64,000 nt of DNA from Limnohabitans sp. Rim8 (GTDB taxonomy: Bacteria > Pseudomonadota > Gammaproteobacteria > Burkholderiales > Burkholderiaceae_C): NCBI RefSeq assembly GCF_945901735.1, contig NZ_CAMDLM010000001.1:124001-188000 (forward strand), in the 5' to 3' direction. Numbering within the stretch: position 1 is the first letter of the stretch; each line of letters begins with the position of its first letter. A program made the translations under genes and the position numbers. Below, one piece after another: positions 18,724 through 28,322 of this stretch. A model generated the notes under the pieces. It made no database searches. It was not told the DNA's origin and was given only the letters and a program-made list of their open reading frames with translations.

Positions 18724-20706
18724 ATGCTTTACCCTCAAGAATTCGATGTGATCGTGGTCGGTGGCGGCCATGCCGGAACCGAAGCCGCCTTGGCCTCGGC
18801 CCGCATGGGCTGCAAAACCTTGCTTTTGACGCACAACATCGAGACGATGGGCCAGATGAGTTGCAACCCGTCGATTGGCGGTATTGGCAAAGGCCATTTG
18901 GTCAAAGAGGTGGACGCGATGGGCGGTGCCATGGCGCTGGCCACCGACGAAGGCGGTATCCAGTTCCGCATCCTCAACAGCTCCAAAGGCCCGGCCGTGC
19001 GCGCCACCCGCGCCCAGGCCGACCGGATTTTGTACAAAGCCGCCATCCGCCGCATGCTCGAAAACCAGCCCAACTTGTGGCTGTTCCAGCAAGCCGTAGA
19101 CGACCTGATGGTGGAAGGTGACCGGGTGGTGGGGGCTGTCACGCAGGTGGGCATCCGCTTCCGTTCGCGCACGGTGGTGTTGACCGCCGGCACGTTTTTG
19201 GATGGCAAGATCCATGTGGGTTTGCAAAACTATGCGGCGGGTCGTGCGGGCGATCCCCCGGCCGTCAGCCTGTCGGCGCGCCTGAAAGAACTGAAGCTAC
19301 CACAAGGGCGTTTGAAGACCGGCACGCCCCCGCGCCTGGATGGCCGCACCATCGACTTTGCCAAGTGCGCCGAGCAACCTGGCGATGGTGTGCCTGGTGG
19401 CATGAACCCCGAGGGGGGAGTGCCGGTGTTCAGCTTCATGGGTCAGGCCGACATGCACCCGCAGCAAATGCCGTGCTGGATCACGCACACCAACGAGCGC
19501 ACGCACGAGATCATCCGCTCCGGCTTTGACCGCAGCCCCATGTTCACCGGCAAGATCGAGGGCGTGGGCCCGCGCTATTGCCCGAGTGTGGAAGACAAGG
19601 TCAACCGCTTTGCAGACAAAGACAGCCACCAGATTTTTCTGGAACCCGAAGGCCTGACCACCCATGAGTACTACCCCAATGGTATCTCGACCAGTTTGCC
19701 GTTTGACATCCAGTACGAGCTGGTGCGCTCGATGAAGGGGCTGGAGAATTGCCACATTCTTCGGCCCGGCTACGCCATCGAATACGACTTTTTTGACCCC
19801 CGCTCACTGAAGAACAGCTTCGAGACGCGGCAGATCAACGGTTTGTTTTTTGCGGGGCAGATCAACGGCACCACAGGTTACGAAGAAGCTGCTGCTCAGG
19901 GTTTGTTTGCCGGCATCAACGCGGCGCTTCAATGCCGGGGCGAAGCCGCCTGGTTGCCCGCGCGCGACCAAGCTTACTTGGGTGTGTTGGTGGACGACTT
20001 GGTCACACAAGGCGTGACCGAGCCTTACCGCATGTTCACCAGCCGGGCTGAGTTCCGCCTGCAGCTGCGCGAAGACAATGCCGACGCGCGCTTGACCGAA
20101 GTGGGGCGACAAATGGGCTTGGTCGATGACGCCCGCTGGGACGCGTTCAGCCGCAAGCGCGATGCTGTTTCACGTGAAACAGAGCGCCTGAAATCGGTTT
20201 GGGTGAACCCGCGCAACTTGCCGGCCGCCGAGTCAGAGCGGGTGTTGGGCAAGGCCATTGAGCACGAGCACAACTTGTTCGATTTGTTGCGGCGACCCAA
20301 TGTGACCTACCCTGCCCTCATGACTTTGGACAATGGCCGCATGGCCAGCGCCGATGTTTCACGTGAAACGCTGGGTGACTTGAGCGCCCCGGTGATCGAG
20401 CAGGTAGAGATTGCAGCCAAGTACTCGGGTTATATTGACCGCCAAAAGGGCGAGGTGGAGCGGGCTGCTTTTTACGAACACCTGCGTTTGCCCGAAGCCC
20501 TTGACTACCTGCAGGTCTCGGCCTTGTCGATCGAAGCCCGGCAAAAGCTGGCCAAACACCGGCCTGAAACTTTGGGTCAAGCCTCGCGCATTTCGGGCAT
20601 CACGCCTGCCAGCGTGTCTCTGCTGTTGATCCACTTGAAAAAGGGTGGTTTCAAGGGCTTCATGCAAACCGCCGATGATCGCGCTGAGGTGGGCGCGCAG
20701 GCATGA
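18724..20706 (+). CDS. mnmG: tRNA uridine-5-carboxymethylaminomethyl modification enzyme MnmG (GidA)
   Basis: This 660-aa FAD protein works with MnmE to modify the wobble uridine of several tRNAs. The N-terminal dinucleotide-binding motif is [19 protein letters not shown], followed by [36 protein letters not shown]-like sequence ([16 protein letters not shown]) and the C-terminal helical domain are present. The ATG at 18724 gives the family start; the track ORF extends 125 codons upstream through a repeat. It overlaps rsmG by 4 bp (ATGA). Two parS-like sequences lie inside its reading frame. Confidence 0.96.
   Translation: MLYPQEFDVIVVGGGHAGTEAALASARMGCKTLLLTHNIETMGQMSCNPSIGGIGKGHLVKEVDAMGGAMALATDEGGIQFRILNSSKGPAVRATRAQADRILYKAAIRRMLENQPNLWLFQQAVDDLMVEGDRVVGAVTQVGIRFRSRTVVLTAGTFLDGKIHVGLQNYAAGRAGDPPAVSLSARLKELKLPQGRLKTGTPPRLDGRTIDFAKCAEQPGDGVPGGMNPEGGVPVFSFMGQADMHPQQMPCWITHTNERTHEIIRSGFDRSPMFTGKIEGVGPRYCPSVEDKVNRFADKDSHQIFLEPEGLTTHEYYPNGISTSLPFDIQYELVRSMKGLENCHILRPGYAIEYDFFDPRSLKNSFETRQINGLFFAGQINGTTGYEEAAAQGLFAGINAALQCRGEAAWLPARDQAYLGVLVDDLVTQGVTEPYRMFTSRAEFRLQLREDNADARLTEVGRQMGLVDDARWDAFSRKRDAVSRETERLKSVWVNPRNLPAAESERVLGKAIEHEHNLFDLLRRPNVTYPALMTLDNGRMASADVSRETLGDLSAPVIEQVEIAAKYSGYIDRQKGEVERAAFYEHLRLPEALDYLQVSALSIEARQKLAKHRPETLGQASRISGITPASVSLLLIHLKKGGFKGFMQTADDRAEVGAQA
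20166..20181. other. parS site 1 (within mnmG)
   Basis: TGTTTCACGTGAAACA is a perfect 16-bp match to the bacterial chromosomal parS palindrome bound by ParB. It is embedded in mnmG codons. parB is encoded 3.5 kb downstream. Confidence 0.93.
20355..20370. other. parS site 2 (within mnmG)
   Basis: TGTTTCACGTGAAACG differs from the palindromic parS consensus only at the last base. It is 189 bp from site 1, also within mnmG. Confidence 0.88.
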
Positions 20707-21353
20707 GCTTGAACCTGGAGGCGGGCCTGCGATCGGGTGCCCAAGCACTGGATCTGAGCTTGTCAGAAGAGCAGGTTCAGCGGCTGCTGGACTACTTGGT
20801 CTTGATCCAGAAATGGAACAAGGTCTACAACCTGACCGCCTTGCGCGACCCGGCGGACATGCTGACCCACCACCTGCTGGACAGCCTGACGGCCGTTCTT
20901 CCGTTGACCCGGCACACCCAAGGCCAGTCTGCCAAGGTGCTGGATGTGGGCTCAGGCGGCGGCTTGCCAGGCGTGGTGCTGGCCATTTGCATGCCCGAGC
21001 TGCAGGTGACCTGTGTCGACACCGTAGCCAAAAAAGCCGCCTTTGTGCAACAAGTGGCGGTGAGCTTGAAGCTGCCCAACTTGCGCGGTTTGCATGCTCG
21101 GGTTGAATCCCTCACCGATCCTTACCAAGTCATTTGCTCCCGCGCTTTTGCTTCATTGCCCGATTTTGTGACCTGGACCCGTTCGGCCCTGGCCGAGGGC
21201 GGGGTGTGGATGGCCATGAAGGGCAAACACCCGCAGGGCGAAATCGACGCATTGCCTGACGATTTAAAAGTGTTTCACGTGGAACTCTTGACCGTGCCAG
21301 GCCTGGATGTGGAGCGTTGCATGGTGTGGATGAGGTTAGTCCAGCCGGTCTAA
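20703..21353 (+). CDS. rsmG: 16S rRNA (guanine-527-N7)-methyltransferase RsmG (GidB)
   Basis: The 216-aa enzyme has the SAM-binding motif [17 protein letters not shown] and the preceding [24 protein letters not shown] stretch typical of GidB. It methylates G527 of 16S rRNA in the 30S subunit. The start overlaps the mnmG stop as ATGA. A weaker parS-like sequence lies near its 3' end. Confidence 0.95.
   Translation: MSLNLEAGLRSGAQALDLSLSEEQVQRLLDYLVLIQKWNKVYNLTALRDPADMLTHHLLDSLTAVLPLTRHTQGQSAKVLDVGSGGGLPGVVLAICMPELQVTCVDTVAKKAAFVQQVAVSLKLPNLRGLHARVESLTDPYQVICSRAFASLPDFVTWTRSALAEGGVWMAMKGKHPQGEIDALPDDLKVFHVELLTVPGLDVERCMVWMRLVQPV
21271..21286. other. Degenerate parS-like site (within rsmG)
   Basis: TGTTTCACGTGGAACT matches parS at 14 of 16 positions and keeps the CACGTG core. 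It may be a weak ParB site. Confidence 0.6.
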
Positions 21354-21447
21354 TCCTGAACCCAGAAGGAGAGACTGTGTCGTGCTTGCCGCTCAAAAAG
21401 CCGTCAAGCCAGGGAAATACAGCAGGGGTCGTGTGCGATGGATGGCT

Positions 21448-21463
21448 TGTTTCACGTGAAACA
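21448..21463. other. parS site 4 (intergenic, rsmG-lysE)
   Basis: TGTTTCACGTGAAACA, a perfect parS palindrome, lies in the 283-bp gap between rsmG and the LysE-type gene. The rest of that gap holds no convincing gene. Confidence 0.93.
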
Positions 21464-21636
21464 TGGATGGACAGCGCCTGTTGTACTGGGGGTCGATCAC
21501 TTACACTCAGGTCCATAACCGCTTTTTGGGCGGTATCCAATATTTGGCGTGCTTGTGTTTGGTGGGGTGCAGTCTCAAGATGGTGATGGCCAAATACGGC
21601 CTGCTTCAAACTCTGCCTTGTTTTTGAAAGGTTTGC

Positions 21637-22254
21637 ATGTTCTTTGGCATCTCCGACTATGGCGCTTTTGTGGCCGCGATTGTGTTGTTTCTGGCCATTC
21701 CCGGACCCGGCAACCTGGCCCTTATCACGTCCACCAGCAAAGGGGGGGTGGCAGGCGGACTCATGGCCACGTTGGGGGTGATCGCTGGGGACCAGGTGCT
21801 CATGTGGTTGGCGGTGGCGGGTGTGGCCGCGGTGTTGACCACCTACCCCGCGGCATTTGCGGCCATCCAGTGGCTGGGCGCTGTGTACCTGGCTTGGTTG
21901 GGTTGGAAGCTGTTGTCGGCCAAACCGGGTGATGCGCCGGTCCTGAACATCCGGCCCCGACAGTATTTCCAGCAGGCCTTGGCCATCACCTTGCTCAACC
22001 CCAAGGCGATTGTTTTTTACATGGCGTTCTTCCCCTTGTTCGTAGACCCCAAAACCCACATGGGCTTGATCAGCTTTGGCATCATGGCGGCCACGATTGC
22101 GGGGTTGACCTTTTTGTATGGTTTGGGCATGACCTTGCTCACGCACCACCTGGCCGAGCGCATGCGGGCCAACCCTAGGGTGGGTCAAGTGCTGGAAAAG
22201 GTGGCGGGTGTTTTTCTCATTGGCTTTGGCATCAAGCTGGCCATTTCCAAATAA
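21637..22254 (+). CDS. LysE/RhtB family amino-acid exporter
   Basis: The 205-aa inner-membrane protein has about six hydrophobic segments and the LysE/RhtB signature IPGPGNLALITSTSKGGVAGG. Such proteins export amino acids or derivatives by proton exchange; the substrate cannot be told. It sits between rsmG and parA on the same strand, 15 bp before parA, so it is probably cotranscribed with the partition genes although functionally unrelated. Confidence 0.85.
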   Translation: MFFGISDYGAFVAAIVLFLAIPGPGNLALITSTSKGGVAGGLMATLGVIAGDQVLMWLAVAGVAAVLTTYPAAFAAIQWLGAVYLAWLGWKLLSAKPGDAPVLNIRPRQYFQQALAITLLNPKAIVFYMAFFPLFVDPKTHMGLISFGIMAATIAGLTFLYGLGMTLLTHHLAERMRANPRVGQVLEKVAGVFLIGFGIKLAISK

Positions 22255-22269
22255 AACCGGGAGCACATC

Positions 22270-23040
22270 ATGGCCAAAATTTTCTGCATCGCCAACCAAA
22301 AGGGTGGGGTGGGCAAAACCACCACCACGGTCAACCTGGCTGCAGGCTTGGCCAAAGCCGGGCAGCGCGTGTTGCTGGTCGACTTGGACCCGCAAGGCAA
22401 CGCCACCATGGGCTCCGGCATCGACAAGCGGCAGCTGGAATTGAGCGTTTACGACGTGCTGCTGGAGTCGGCTTCGATTGCCGAAGCGGTCGTCAAGGCC
22501 GAAAAGTGTGGTTACGACGTGCTCAGCGCCAACCGCGAGCTGGCGGGTGCCGAAGTGGAATTGGTGCAACTGGAGCACCGTGACCAGCGGTTGAAAACCG
22601 CCTTGGCCGCTGTGGATGGAGATTACGATTTCGTGCTGATCGACTGCCCACCGTCTTTGTCCATGCTCACCCTCAATGGCTTGTGCTCGGCCCATGGCGT
22701 GATTGTGCCCATGCAGTGTGAATACTTTGCCTTGGAGGGCTTGACGGATCTGGTCAACACCATCAAACAGGTGCACGCCAACCTGAACAAGGACTTGAAA
22801 ATCATCGGCCTGTTGCGGGTCATGTTCGATCCACGCGTCACATTGCAGATGCAGGTCAGCGACCAGCTCAAGGCCCACTTTGGCGACAAGGTGTTTGACA
22901 CCGTGATTCCGCGCAACGTGCGCTTGGCCGAGGCACCCAGTTATGGCTTGCCGGGCGTGGTGTTTGACCCGTCGGCCAAGGGCAGCCAAGCCTATGTGGA
23001 GTTTGCCTGCGAAATGGTCAAACGTGCCCCTACGCTTTGA
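22270..23040 (+). CDS. parA: Chromosome-partitioning ATPase ParA (Soj)
   Basis: The 256-aa ATPase has the deviant Walker A motif NQKGGVGKTTT (residues 9-19), a VDLDPQGN Walker A-prime region and LIDCPPSL as Walker B. It lacks the N-terminal HTH of plasmid ParA and so is the chromosomal type. It binds the nucleoid and moves ParB-parS complexes. It lies downstream of the parS cluster and upstream of parB, with one gene between. Confidence 0.95.
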   Translation: MAKIFCIANQKGGVGKTTTTVNLAAGLAKAGQRVLLVDLDPQGNATMGSGIDKRQLELSVYDVLLESASIAEAVVKAEKCGYDVLSANRELAGAEVELVQLEHRDQRLKTALAAVDGDYDFVLIDCPPSLSMLTLNGLCSAHGVIVPMQCEYFALEGLTDLVNTIKQVHANLNKDLKIIGLLRVMFDPRVTLQMQVSDQLKAHFGDKVFDTVIPRNVRLAEAPSYGLPGVVFDPSAKGSQAYVEFACEMVKRAPTL

Positions 23041-23060
23041 GCCAAGAGACCCTTCGCGCC

Positions 23061-23651
23061 ATGACCGATTTGACCCATGACACCGGCGCAGGCTCAGGCC
23101 CAAGCGCGAAAGGGGTCGCGGTCAGCGTTTTGATCTTGCCCGGCTGGCAAGGCAGCGGACCTGGTCATTGGCAAATGCACTGGGCGCGTGTTCATGGGTA
23201 CACCGTGGTCGAGCAGAACGACTGGTTGCACCCCCTGCGCGGTGACTGGCTGGCCCGGTTGGACGAGGTGGTCATCGATGCACCCGGTTCGGTGGTGTTG
23301 GTGGCGCACAGTTTGGGGTGCATTCTGGCGGCGGCCTGGGCTTCGTTTTCACGCCACACCGCCCGCGTACGAGGGGCCCTTCTGGTGGCGCCCGGCGACG
23401 TGGAAGCGCCAGAGATGCGCGACCGCTTTTCCGGCTGGACGCCCATCGTGCGCCAGCCCTTGCCTTTCAAAAGCATTTTGGTGGGCAGCCAAGACGACCC
23501 CTATTGCCGCGCAGACCGTGCCCAGGACCTGGCGCACGACTGGGGCGCTCAATGGCTCGACCTGGGGCTGGCCGGGCACATCAACGCCGATTCATCTTTA
23601 GGTGCCTGGCCTCAAGGCCATGCGCTCTTGCAAACCCTCTTGAAGGAATGA
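23061..23651 (+). CDS. RBBP9/YdeN-type alpha/beta hydrolase
   Basis: The 196-aa protein has the short alpha/beta hydrolase pattern: VLILPGWQGSGPGHWQMHW, the nucleophile elbow VAHSLGC with its serine, a later acidic residue in SQDDPYC, and GHINADSSLGAWPQG containing the catalytic histidine. RBBP9/YdeN members are serine hydrolases of unclear bacterial function. The ATG at 23061 is preferred to the TTG at 23037. It lies between parA and parB, 2 bp before parB, and is probably transcribed with them. Confidence 0.8.
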   Translation: MTDLTHDTGAGSGPSAKGVAVSVLILPGWQGSGPGHWQMHWARVHGYTVVEQNDWLHPLRGDWLARLDEVVIDAPGSVVLVAHSLGCILAAAWASFSRHTARVRGALLVAPGDVEAPEMRDRFSGWTPIVRQPLPFKSILVGSQDDPYCRADRAQDLAHDWGAQWLDLGLAGHINADSSLGAWPQGHALLQTLLKE

Positions 23652-23653
23652 CC

Positions 23654-24562
23654 ATGGTCACCAAAAAACCGAAAGGCCTTGGCCGCGGACTCGAAGCCCT
23701 GTTGGGCCCCAAAGTGGAAGACGCGCCGGTTGTGGCCAACAGCGGCCAGCCCAGTCAGCTCAAGCTGGACCAGATGGTGCCCGGCATGTACCAGCCGCGC
23801 ACCCGCATGGACGAGGGTGCCCTGTACGAGCTGGCCGAGTCGATCAAGGCGCAGGGCATCATGCAGCCGATCCTGGTGCGTCAACTCACCAATGGCCCCA
23901 ACGCCGGCAAGTACGAGATCATTGCTGGCGAGCGGCGTTTCAGGGCCTCTCGTTTGGCGGGTTTGGATGCTGTTCCCGTTTTGGTGCGCGATGTGCCCAA
24001 CGAGGCGGCTGCCGCGATGGCCCTCATCGAGAACATTCAGCGTGAAGACCTCAATCCGCTGGAAGAAGCCCAAGGTTTGCAAAGGCTGATCAAAGAGTTT
24101 GGGCTCACTCACGAAACTGCCGCGAAGGCGGTAGGCCGCTCGCGCAGTGCAGCCAGCAATTTGCTGCGTTTGCTCAATCTGGCCGACCCGGTGCAGACCA
24201 TGCTCATGGCGGGTGACCTGGACATGGGCCACGCCCGCGCCCTGTTGCCCCTGGACAAAGCGGCACAAATCACGGCGGCCAATCAAATTGCGGCCAAAAA
24301 ACTGTCGGTACGCGAGGCGGAAAGTCTGGCCAAAAAACTGGGTGCCGAATTCAATTTGGTCACGCAAAAGCCCAAGAAGGAGAAGTCTCGCGACGTGCGC
24401 CGGGTCGAAGAGGAGCTGTCAGACTTGTTGATGGCCCAGGTCGAGGTGCGCGTCAAAAAACGCGTCAAGCGCATGGGCAAAATGGAAGAAATGGGTGAGT
24501 TGAGCATCCAGTTTGGTTCGCTCGACGAACTCAATGGGCTGATCGACAAACTGCGAGGATGA
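23654..24562 (+). CDS. parB: Chromosome-partitioning protein ParB (Spo0J)
   Basis: The 302-aa protein has the N-terminal ParA-contact motif GLGRGLEALLG, the CTP-binding N-domain with GERRFRAS, the helix-turn-helix that reads parS (THETAAKAVGRSRSAASNLLRL) and a C-terminal dimerisation domain. The ATG at 23654 follows GAAGGA by six bases; the track ORF continues much further upstream in error. It should bind the parS sites found in mnmG, rsmG and their downstream gap. Confidence 0.96.
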   Translation: MVTKKPKGLGRGLEALLGPKVEDAPVVANSGQPSQLKLDQMVPGMYQPRTRMDEGALYELAESIKAQGIMQPILVRQLTNGPNAGKYEIIAGERRFRASRLAGLDAVPVLVRDVPNEAAAAMALIENIQREDLNPLEEAQGLQRLIKEFGLTHETAAKAVGRSRSAASNLLRLLNLADPVQTMLMAGDLDMGHARALLPLDKAAQITAANQIAAKKLSVREAESLAKKLGAEFNLVTQKPKKEKSRDVRRVEEELSDLLMAQVEVRVKKRVKRMGKMEEMGELSIQFGSLDELNGLIDKLRG

Positions 24563-24659
24563 GCGTGCGTTGAAACAGGCTCAAAATTGGTCCCAGACCG
24601 TGTGGCGAAGTCTGTTTCGCCCCGATGGGTTTCCGCGTCAGGGCGTGACTCTGCAGCAG

Positions 24660-25049
24660 GCGACGGGGGCCTTCTTCGTACTCGTGCAGATTGGTTCTGC
24701 CTGCGATCAGGGCACCGGCTTGCAACAGAGCGTCCACGACCGCCGCGTTGCGCTTGGGCTTGGTGGCCAGCAAGGCCCATGTACCGCCACTGGTGGGCAG
24801 ATCCGTGGTGTCGATGTTGTCTTTGATCGCTATGGGAATGCCTGCCAAAGTCTTGTGGTACTTAGGGCGCACCTGATCCAGCGCTTTGGCTTGCGCGATC
24901 AATCGCTCAGGATCGCGGCGGATCCAGGCATTCAGAGTGCTCAGTCGATCGGTTTGCGCAAGCAAGGCCTGGACGTACTCTAGGTGTCCGAGTTGTCGCG
25001 TGCGCAGCGCTGCGGCTGCTTCTATCAGCGTGAGTTCGAGGGGGACCAT
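24660..25049 (-). pseudogene. Amidase-signature family fragment (N-terminal only)
   Basis: The minus-strand frame from 25049 encodes the first ~130 residues of an amidase: LAGIPIAIKDNIDTTDLPTSGG contains the catalytic lysine (IKDN), then ALIAGRTNLHEY. Homology stops there, before the GSSGG serine motif, and the frame runs on into unrelated sequence overlapping parB. An intact amidase has about 450-500 residues, so two thirds are missing and the product cannot be active. Confidence 0.8.
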
Positions 25050-25104
25050 GGGGCATCAAGCATCAAAAACATCTGACTCTAGGGTGCGTTTGAAAACGTG
25101 AACA

Positions 25105-25185
25105 CCCCCATCAATGACGGTGTGAAAAAATCCATCGTGTGCAGGCCTATACCGTGCTCGCCGTTGCGGGTGGCCATTTGACACA
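25105..25185 (-). pseudogene. Remnant of FAD-linked oxidase C-terminus
   Basis: On the minus strand, GEHGIGLHTMDFF can be read; it matches GEHGIGLHKMGFL of the intact oxidase at 26618-28045, with about 80% base identity over roughly 60 bp and a one-base deletion. No upstream part of such a gene is present. The rest of the tract to 25404 shows no recognisable gene; the 222-aa minus ORF there is not credible. Confidence 0.65.
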
Positions 25186-25404
25186 TTGGGCACCTGTCTA
25201 TTTCTCACCGACCCTGGAACCAACGCCGGCACTGTTCGCCTGTCGATCCCAGCAGCGGCTTCGGCGGGCCCGTTCAAACGGCATACCGCGCAGTGCCATA
25301 CTTCACCGATGCCCGTCTTGCTGCAGAACCCTGCGCCTGGCGGTGAGGCGCACGAGGACCAAAAATCCGCGTGCTTGGTACTGGGCTTCTGTGAGAAAAC
25401 ACCC

Positions 25405-26574
25405 ATGCTGAAAAAATGGCTGAGTGATGCGTCGCTGTCCACGGTCGTTGCCGGCTTTGTGGCCGTGCTGGTGGGGTTCACCAGTTCGGCGGTCATTGTT
25501 TTTGCGGCTGCACAGGCCCTGGGTGCCAACGAAGCGCAAACCGCTTCCTGGATGTGGGCGCTGGGTTTGGGCATGGGCGGCACCAGTTTGGTGTTGAGTC
25601 TTTGGTACCGCCAACCGGTGTTGACGGCTTGGTCAACGCCCGGTGCGGCGGTGCTGGCGGTGACGCAGGGCGTGACCCTGCCGGAAGCCACGGGGGCCTT
25701 CATTGTGAGCGCTTTGCTCATCATGGGGGCGGGTTACAGCGGTCTGTTTGAGCGGTGGATGGCACGCATTCCCTTGGCTTTGGCCAGCGCCTTGTTGGCG
25801 GGGGTTCTGGCCCGCTTTGCTATGGATGCGGTGGGGGCTGTCGGTGATGCCCCGATCTTGGTGCTCACCATGGCGGGCGCGTACCTCTTGGGGCGTCGCC
25901 TCTTTCCCCGATGGGCTGTGCCTGGTGTGCTGGCCGTTGGCGTGGCGGTGGCGGCCTTGCAGGGCCAATTGAATGCGGCTCAGATTGTTTGGGCATGGGC
26001 CACGCCGGTGTGGGTGACGCCTGAGTGGCGTTGGGGTGCCATGGTCAGTGTTGCCTTGCCGCTTTTCATCGTGACCATGGCATCGCAAAACTTGCCCGGC
26101 GTGGCAGCGCAGCGCAGCGCGGGTTACAACACGCCGATTTCGCCCGTGATCGGGGCCACCGGATGCGTGACCTTGTTGTTGGCCCCGTTTGGCGGGTATG
26201 CGCTCAATTTGGCCGCCATCACAGCGGCCATTTGCATGGGCCGTGAAGCGCATGCCGATCCCGCGCGCCGTTACACGGCCTCGGCGGCGGCCGGACTTTT
26301 TTACATTCTTTTGGGCTTGGCCGGCGCCTCGATTGTCAGTTTGCTGGCCGCCTTCCCCAAGGCGCTGGTGTTGGCCGTTGCCGGATTGGCTTTGGTCAGC
26401 ACCATCGCGTCAAGCCTGTTCACGGCCATGCAAGACGAGCGCCACCGTGATGCGGCTTTGCTGACTTTTCTGGTGACCCTTTCGGGCCTGAGCATTGCCG
26501 GGGTAGGGGCAGCTTTTTGGGGCCTGCTGGTGGGAATCGTGGCACTGTGGGCCTTGACTGCGCGCAAAGCCTGA
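25405..26574 (+). CDS. BenE family benzoate/H+ symporter-like transporter
   Basis: The 389-aa inner-membrane protein has 11-12 hydrophobic segments. BenE-type motifs seen are WYRQPVLTAWSTPGAA near residues 70-85 and SQNLPGVAAQRSAGYNTP in the second half. Known members carry benzoate with protons; the substrate here is inferred. The ATG at 25405 gives the family N-terminus (MLKKWLSDASLS); the track ORF extends back into the remnant tract. It is convergent with the FAD-linked oxidase gene. Confidence 0.82.
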   Translation: MLKKWLSDASLSTVVAGFVAVLVGFTSSAVIVFAAAQALGANEAQTASWMWALGLGMGGTSLVLSLWYRQPVLTAWSTPGAAVLAVTQGVTLPEATGAFIVSALLIMGAGYSGLFERWMARIPLALASALLAGVLARFAMDAVGAVGDAPILVLTMAGAYLLGRRLFPRWAVPGVLAVGVAVAALQGQLNAAQIVWAWATPVWVTPEWRWGAMVSVALPLFIVTMASQNLPGVAAQRSAGYNTPISPVIGATGCVTLLLAPFGGYALNLAAITAAICMGREAHADPARRYTASAAAGLFYILLGLAGASIVSLLAAFPKALVLAVAGLALVSTIASSLFTAMQDERHRDAALLTFLVTLSGLSIAGVGAAFWGLLVGIVALWALTARKA

Positions 26575-26617
26575 AGCGGCTCGCTGCGCGCAAAGGTCCG
26601 TGAAATGCCCGAGGGCC

Positions 26618-28045
26618 TCACATCGAAAAAATCTTCCCCGGGTTCATGATGTTGTGCGGGTCCAGTGCCCGCTTGATGGTGCGCATCATGTCAACGGCGC
26701 CTTCACCGGTTTCGGTGCGCAAAAAACCCATCTTGTGCAGGCCGATGCCATGCTCGCCGGTGCAGGTGCCGCCCAAGCGCAGCGCCCTGTTGACCAGTTG
26801 CTGGTTCAGCGCTTCGGCGGTTTCGCACTCTTGCGGGTTGTTGGGGTCGATCAAATAGCCGAAGTGGAAGTTGCCGTCGCCCACATGGCCGACCAAAAAG
26901 TAAGGAATGCCGCTGGCATCGGTTTCGGTGATGGAGTCGAGCAGGCAATCGGCCAGGCGGCTGATGGGCACGCAGGTGTCGGTGCTGATGGCGCGGCAGC
27001 CGGGTTTGCTCTGGATGGCCGCAAAGTAGGCGTTGTGACGCGCCGTCCACAGGCGGGTGCGCTCTTCTGGGGTGGTCGCCCATTCAAAAGAATTGCCGCC
27101 AAACTCGCTGGCGATCTCTTGCACCGTCTCGGCTTGCTCTTTCACGCCTGCGGGTGAGCCGTGAAACTCCATCAATAACATGGGCTCTTCGCGCAAGCCC
27201 AGCTTGGCGTAGGCATTGACCATGCGCACGCTGTTGTGGTCCAGCAACTCTACCCGTGCGATCGGCACGCCCAGCTGGATGGTCTGGATCACGGTGCGCA
27301 CTGCTGCTTCGATGCTGGGGAAGGAGCAAATGGCGGCCGAGATGGCCTCGGGCAAAGGGTACAAGCGCACGGTGACCTCGGTGATCACGCCCAGCGTGCC
27401 TTCGCTGCCCACCATCAGGCGCGTCAGGTCATAACCCGCGCTCGACTTCTTGGCGCGGGTGCCGGTGCGGATGACTTCGCCCGCTGCGGTGACCACTTCC
27501 ATGGCCAGCACGTTTTCGCGCATGGTGCCGTAGCGCACGGCGTTGGTGCCGCTGGCGCGGGTGGCGCTCATGCCGCCAAGGGTGGCGTCGGCACCCGGGT
27601 CGATCGGGAAGAACAGGCCGGTGGATTTGATCTCTTCGTTCAGTTGCTTGCGCGTCACGCCCGGCTGCACGGTCACCGTGAGGTCTTCGGCGTTGATGGC
27701 CAGCACCTTGTTCATGCGCATCAGGTCGATGCTGATGCCGCCTTGCACCGCCAACAAATGGCCTTCGAGCGAAGAGCCCACACCAAACGGAATGACGGGT
27801 ACTTTGAATTCGGCGCACAGCTTGACCGCGTCGGCCACGTCTTGTGTGCTCTCGGCAAACACCACCGCAGCCGGTGGCGGCACATGGGTGAAGGCCGATT
27901 CGTCGCGTCCGTGTTGTTCGCGCACGATCATGGCCGTAGAGCAGTTGCCGCCAAAGCGGGCCTTCAGGGCGGCCAAAAAGGCTTCGGGCACGGCGCGTTG
28001 CGTAATTTCGGGGGCCAGGTGGGCGGCGGGGGTGGGGGCGTTCAT
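26618..28045 (-). CDS. FAD-linked oxidase, D-lactate dehydrogenase (cytochrome)/GlcD type
   Basis: The 475-aa protein has the PCMH-type FAD domain (VIPFGVGSSLEGHLLA and GADATLGGMSATRASGTNAVRYG) and the FAD_oxidase_C domain ending GEHGIGLHKMGFL and HNIMNPGKIF. Members oxidise 2-hydroxy acids such as D-lactate or glycolate and pass electrons to the respiratory chain. No GlcE/GlcF genes are adjacent, which favours a single-subunit D-lactate dehydrogenase. The ATG at 28045 follows GGAGAC; the track start is 177 codons too early. Confidence 0.88.
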   Translation of the reverse strand: MNAPTPAAHLAPEITQRAVPEAFLAALKARFGGNCSTAMIVREQHGRDESAFTHVPPPAAVVFAESTQDVADAVKLCAEFKVPVIPFGVGSSLEGHLLAVQGGISIDLMRMNKVLAINAEDLTVTVQPGVTRKQLNEEIKSTGLFFPIDPGADATLGGMSATRASGTNAVRYGTMRENVLAMEVVTAAGEVIRTGTRAKKSSAGYDLTRLMVGSEGTLGVITEVTVRLYPLPEAISAAICSFPSIEAAVRTVIQTIQLGVPIARVELLDHNSVRMVNAYAKLGLREEPMLLMEFHGSPAGVKEQAETVQEIASEFGGNSFEWATTPEERTRLWTARHNAYFAAIQSKPGCRAISTDTCVPISRLADCLLDSITETDASGIPYFLVGHVGDGNFHFGYLIDPNNPQECETAEALNQQLVNRALRLGGTCTGEHGIGLHKMGFLRTETGEGAVDMMRTIKRALDPHNIMNPGKIFSM

Positions 28046-28178
28046 GGGGTGTCTCCAGTGGTGGCGGGGCATGGCCGCCAGACGTGTGAATGCGCAGTTT
28101 ACGCCGCAAACAATGGCCTTGCTGTCCTTTGTCAGACAAGGTCCAGCCAGTTGGCCGACAATGGTCTTTCTTTGCAAG

Positions 28179-28235
28179 AGCGGTCTCTGACAGCGAAAGT
28201 ATTCGCTGGGCTCACCAGCGCGGCCTGAGACCGCT
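28179..28235. repeat. Intergenic palindromic repeat family B, copy 1
   Basis: Arms AGCGGTCTC and GAGACCGCT bracket an inner perfect hairpin AGCGAA-AGTA-TTCGCT. The outer arm sequence is shared with the hairpin at 44111-44174. It lies in the 277-bp gap between the FAD-linked oxidase and the adenosyltransferase, which holds no gene. Confidence 0.7.
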
Positions 28236-28322
28236 GCTTCCGGGGGCCTGTGCGAAACCACCCGGTTGGCCCGTTCAACCCGACCGCACACGCGACCGCA
28301 TACAAAAACAAGGACATTTTTC

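Noticed and set aside
21130-23103. 657-aa minus-strand ORF opposite lysE and parA
   Set aside because: Low-complexity antisense frame of confirmed genes, with no recognisable motif.
25056-25724. 222-aa minus-strand ORF upstream of and overlapping the BenE gene
   Set aside because: It crosses a decayed oxidase fragment and the antisense of BenE; no coherent protein emerges.
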